A stretch of DNA of 14,673 nt from Deltaproteobacteria bacterium (GTDB taxonomy: Bacteria > UBA10199 > JACPAL01 > JACOUP01): assembly GCA_030649435.1 (NCBI GenBank), contig JAUSKE010000099.1, positions 1 through 14,673 on the forward strand. Reading direction: 5' to 3'. The position numbers were made by a program, and so were the translations under genes. The notes beneath the pieces were generated by a model. The model made no database searches. It was given only the letters and a program-made list of their open reading frames with translations, and had not been told where the DNA came from. Position 1 is the first letter of the stretch; every line of letters begins with the position of its first letter. This document shows positions 14,098 to 14,673 of this stretch, in pieces.

Positions 14098-14125
14098 GTA
14101 GGGGCCGGTTTGAACCGACCCCTAC
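14098..14125. repeat. REP-like 28-nt inverted repeat (hairpin)
   Basis: In the transcribed (minus) direction the arms GTAGGGGTCGGTT and AACCGGCCCCTAC surround a CA centre. All 13 positions pair, one as a G-U wobble. The sequence resembles the GTAGGGGC...GCCCCTAC palindromes common as intergenic repeats in many bacterial genomes. It fills most of the 40-base gap between the needle-like and TPR genes. There is no U-tract, so it is not a typical terminator, but it could protect the upstream mRNA end or hinder ribosome binding downstream. Confidence 0.8.
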
Positions 14126-14134
14126 ACCTCAACT

Positions 14135-14638
14135 TTACGAGACCCGGATATTTCTAGCCGCAGTCATCTCTGTGTCAAACTTGCTTTTAACAACGTTGGA
14201 AAGAACCGTAAATTCGCGGCTCACATTCTGAACATCGGTCTGCAAGACAAGCATCTGCATGTTGGTGTCTCGCATCCGGCCGATAATATCGATATTTTGA
14301 AGATAGGACAGATCACCGCTACCACCCCCCAAGAGAGAGGCATTCGTACCTGGAGGCAAAACGCCACTGCCACCAGGGACAGAAACACCCCCCGGCGGAA
14401 TGACGCCCGGACCACCAAAGGGGGTCATATAACCATTCGTTGAGGAAGCGCCAGCAACGCCGCTGACTGCAGCGCTCGTCACGGCGGCACTCTTGTCCTG
14501 ACCGGCAACACTTAATGCCGCACCGCTGGTTGGCGCTGAAGAAGCCATGAGCAGCGCAAAAGTGTCTGATTTAGTACCGGAGGTTTCGACCTCACGGGCC
14601 TCACGACTCAACTTTGAAGGATCAATGGCAGTAATCAT
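14135..14638 (-). CDS. Needle-like protein (SctF candidate) with a long Gly/Pro/Ala-rich N-terminal region
   Basis: The protein has 167 residues. Residues 1-68 are Ala/Ser-rich, residues about 69-108 are Gly/Pro-rich ('GGPGVIPPGGVSVPGGSGVL'), and residues about 109-167 are helical. The last 38 residues ('VLQTDVQNVSREFTVLSNVV', then 'KSKFDTEMTAARNIR') resemble the C-terminal helix of MxiH-type needle subunits, which has a similarly placed S-N-x-V-K and a final N-F-R. Needle subunits are usually about 80 residues, so this would carry an unusual extension. The neighbouring TPR gene suits a needle chaperone. The ATG follows AGGAG with ordinary spacing. It could instead be another exported filament, rod or tip component; SctI is already accounted for at 10317-10829. 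No signal peptide is seen. Confidence 0.6.
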   Translation of the reverse strand: MITAIDPSKLSREAREVETSGTKSDTFALLMASSAPTSGAALSVAGQDKSAAVTSAAVSGVAGASSTNGYMTPFGGPGVIPPGGVSVPGGSGVLPPGTNASLLGGGSGDLSYLQNIDIIGRMRDTNMQMLVLQTDVQNVSREFTVLSNVVKSKFDTEMTAARNIRVS

Positions 14639-14660
14639 ATTTTTCTCCTATCTACCCTCT

Positions 14661-14668
14661 TTATCGGA
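14661..14668 (-). promoter_or_regulatory. Possible sigma-28-like -10 element before the needle-like gene
   Basis: The minus strand reads TCCGATAA, 7 of 8 matches to the sigma-28 -10 consensus GCCGATAA, ending 22 bases before the ATG at 14638. A transcript starting about 7 bases downstream would have a short leader that still includes the GGAG ribosome-binding site. The -35 would lie beyond the right edge, so it cannot be checked here. A FliA-like sigma factor in the same cluster makes the match more interesting. Confidence 0.35.
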
Positions 14669-14673
14669 CCGTG

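Noticed and set aside
14279..14286. A perfect sigma-28 -10 sequence, GCCGATAA, on the plus strand
   Set aside because: It lies inside the minus-strand needle-like gene, has no TAAA-like -35 at the right distance and no plus-strand gene downstream.

Overview
The window holds most of a non-flagellar type III secretion (T3SS) gene cluster from a Gram-negative bacterium of moderate GC (near 50% by eye). The lineage cannot be fixed from this sequence. The flagellum-like architecture recalls the early-branching T3SS described in Myxococcales and other delta-type proteobacteria, but that placement is an inference.

Layout, left to right. Positions 1-453 (minus) are the 5' part of an unrecognised gene that runs off the window. 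Positions 454-657 are an AT-rich divergent intergenic region. Positions 658-2379 (plus) encode a HEAT-repeat/TPR protein, the only confident plus-strand gene. From 2376 to 14638 every gene is on the minus strand, so transcription runs right to left. In that direction the order is: a needle-like protein (14638-14135), a TPR chaperone-like protein (14094-13666), the SctJ ring lipoprotein (13622-12669), two unrecognised small proteins (12634-12182, 12185-11850), a spacer with an AT-rich stretch, a FliA-like sigma factor (11687-10830), SctI (10829-10317), a FliG-like protein in the SctK position (10302-9298), SctL (9301-8618), the SctN ATPase (8597-7278), SctO (7274-6774), SctP (6777-5920), SctQ as separate FliM-like and FliN-like genes (5892-4939, 4946-4560), a FliO-like protein (4558-4253), SctR (4263-3493), SctS (3485-3219) and SctT (3209-2376). 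Junctions are tight, with many ATGA/GTGA-type overlaps, so translational coupling along a long operon is likely.

How the genes fit together. SctJ is an inner-membrane ring component. SctR/S/T form the export gate core. SctK/L/N/O/Q form the cytoplasmic sorting platform and ATPase. SctI and the needle-like protein are candidate rod and filament, SctP sets length or switches substrates, and the TPR protein is a likely chaperone. The sigma factor may drive a later gene class. SctC, SctD, SctU and SctV are not in the window.

The most notable features are as follows. From the FliG-like gene to sctT the order matches the flagellar order fliG-H-I-J-K-M-N-O-P-Q-R, including a FliO-like gene and a FliP-like signal peptide on SctR. 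The proximal ring protein is nevertheless a short SctJ-type lipoprotein, not FliF. A FliA-like sigma factor lies inside the cluster, and CGATAA cores resembling the sigma-28 -10 element lie just upstream of three minus-strand genes. Two kinds of palindromic repeat have entered the cluster: a 15-nt unit encoding Lys-Gly-Asp-Ser/Leu-Pro at three loci, and a 28-nt REP-like hairpin three bases from a start codon.
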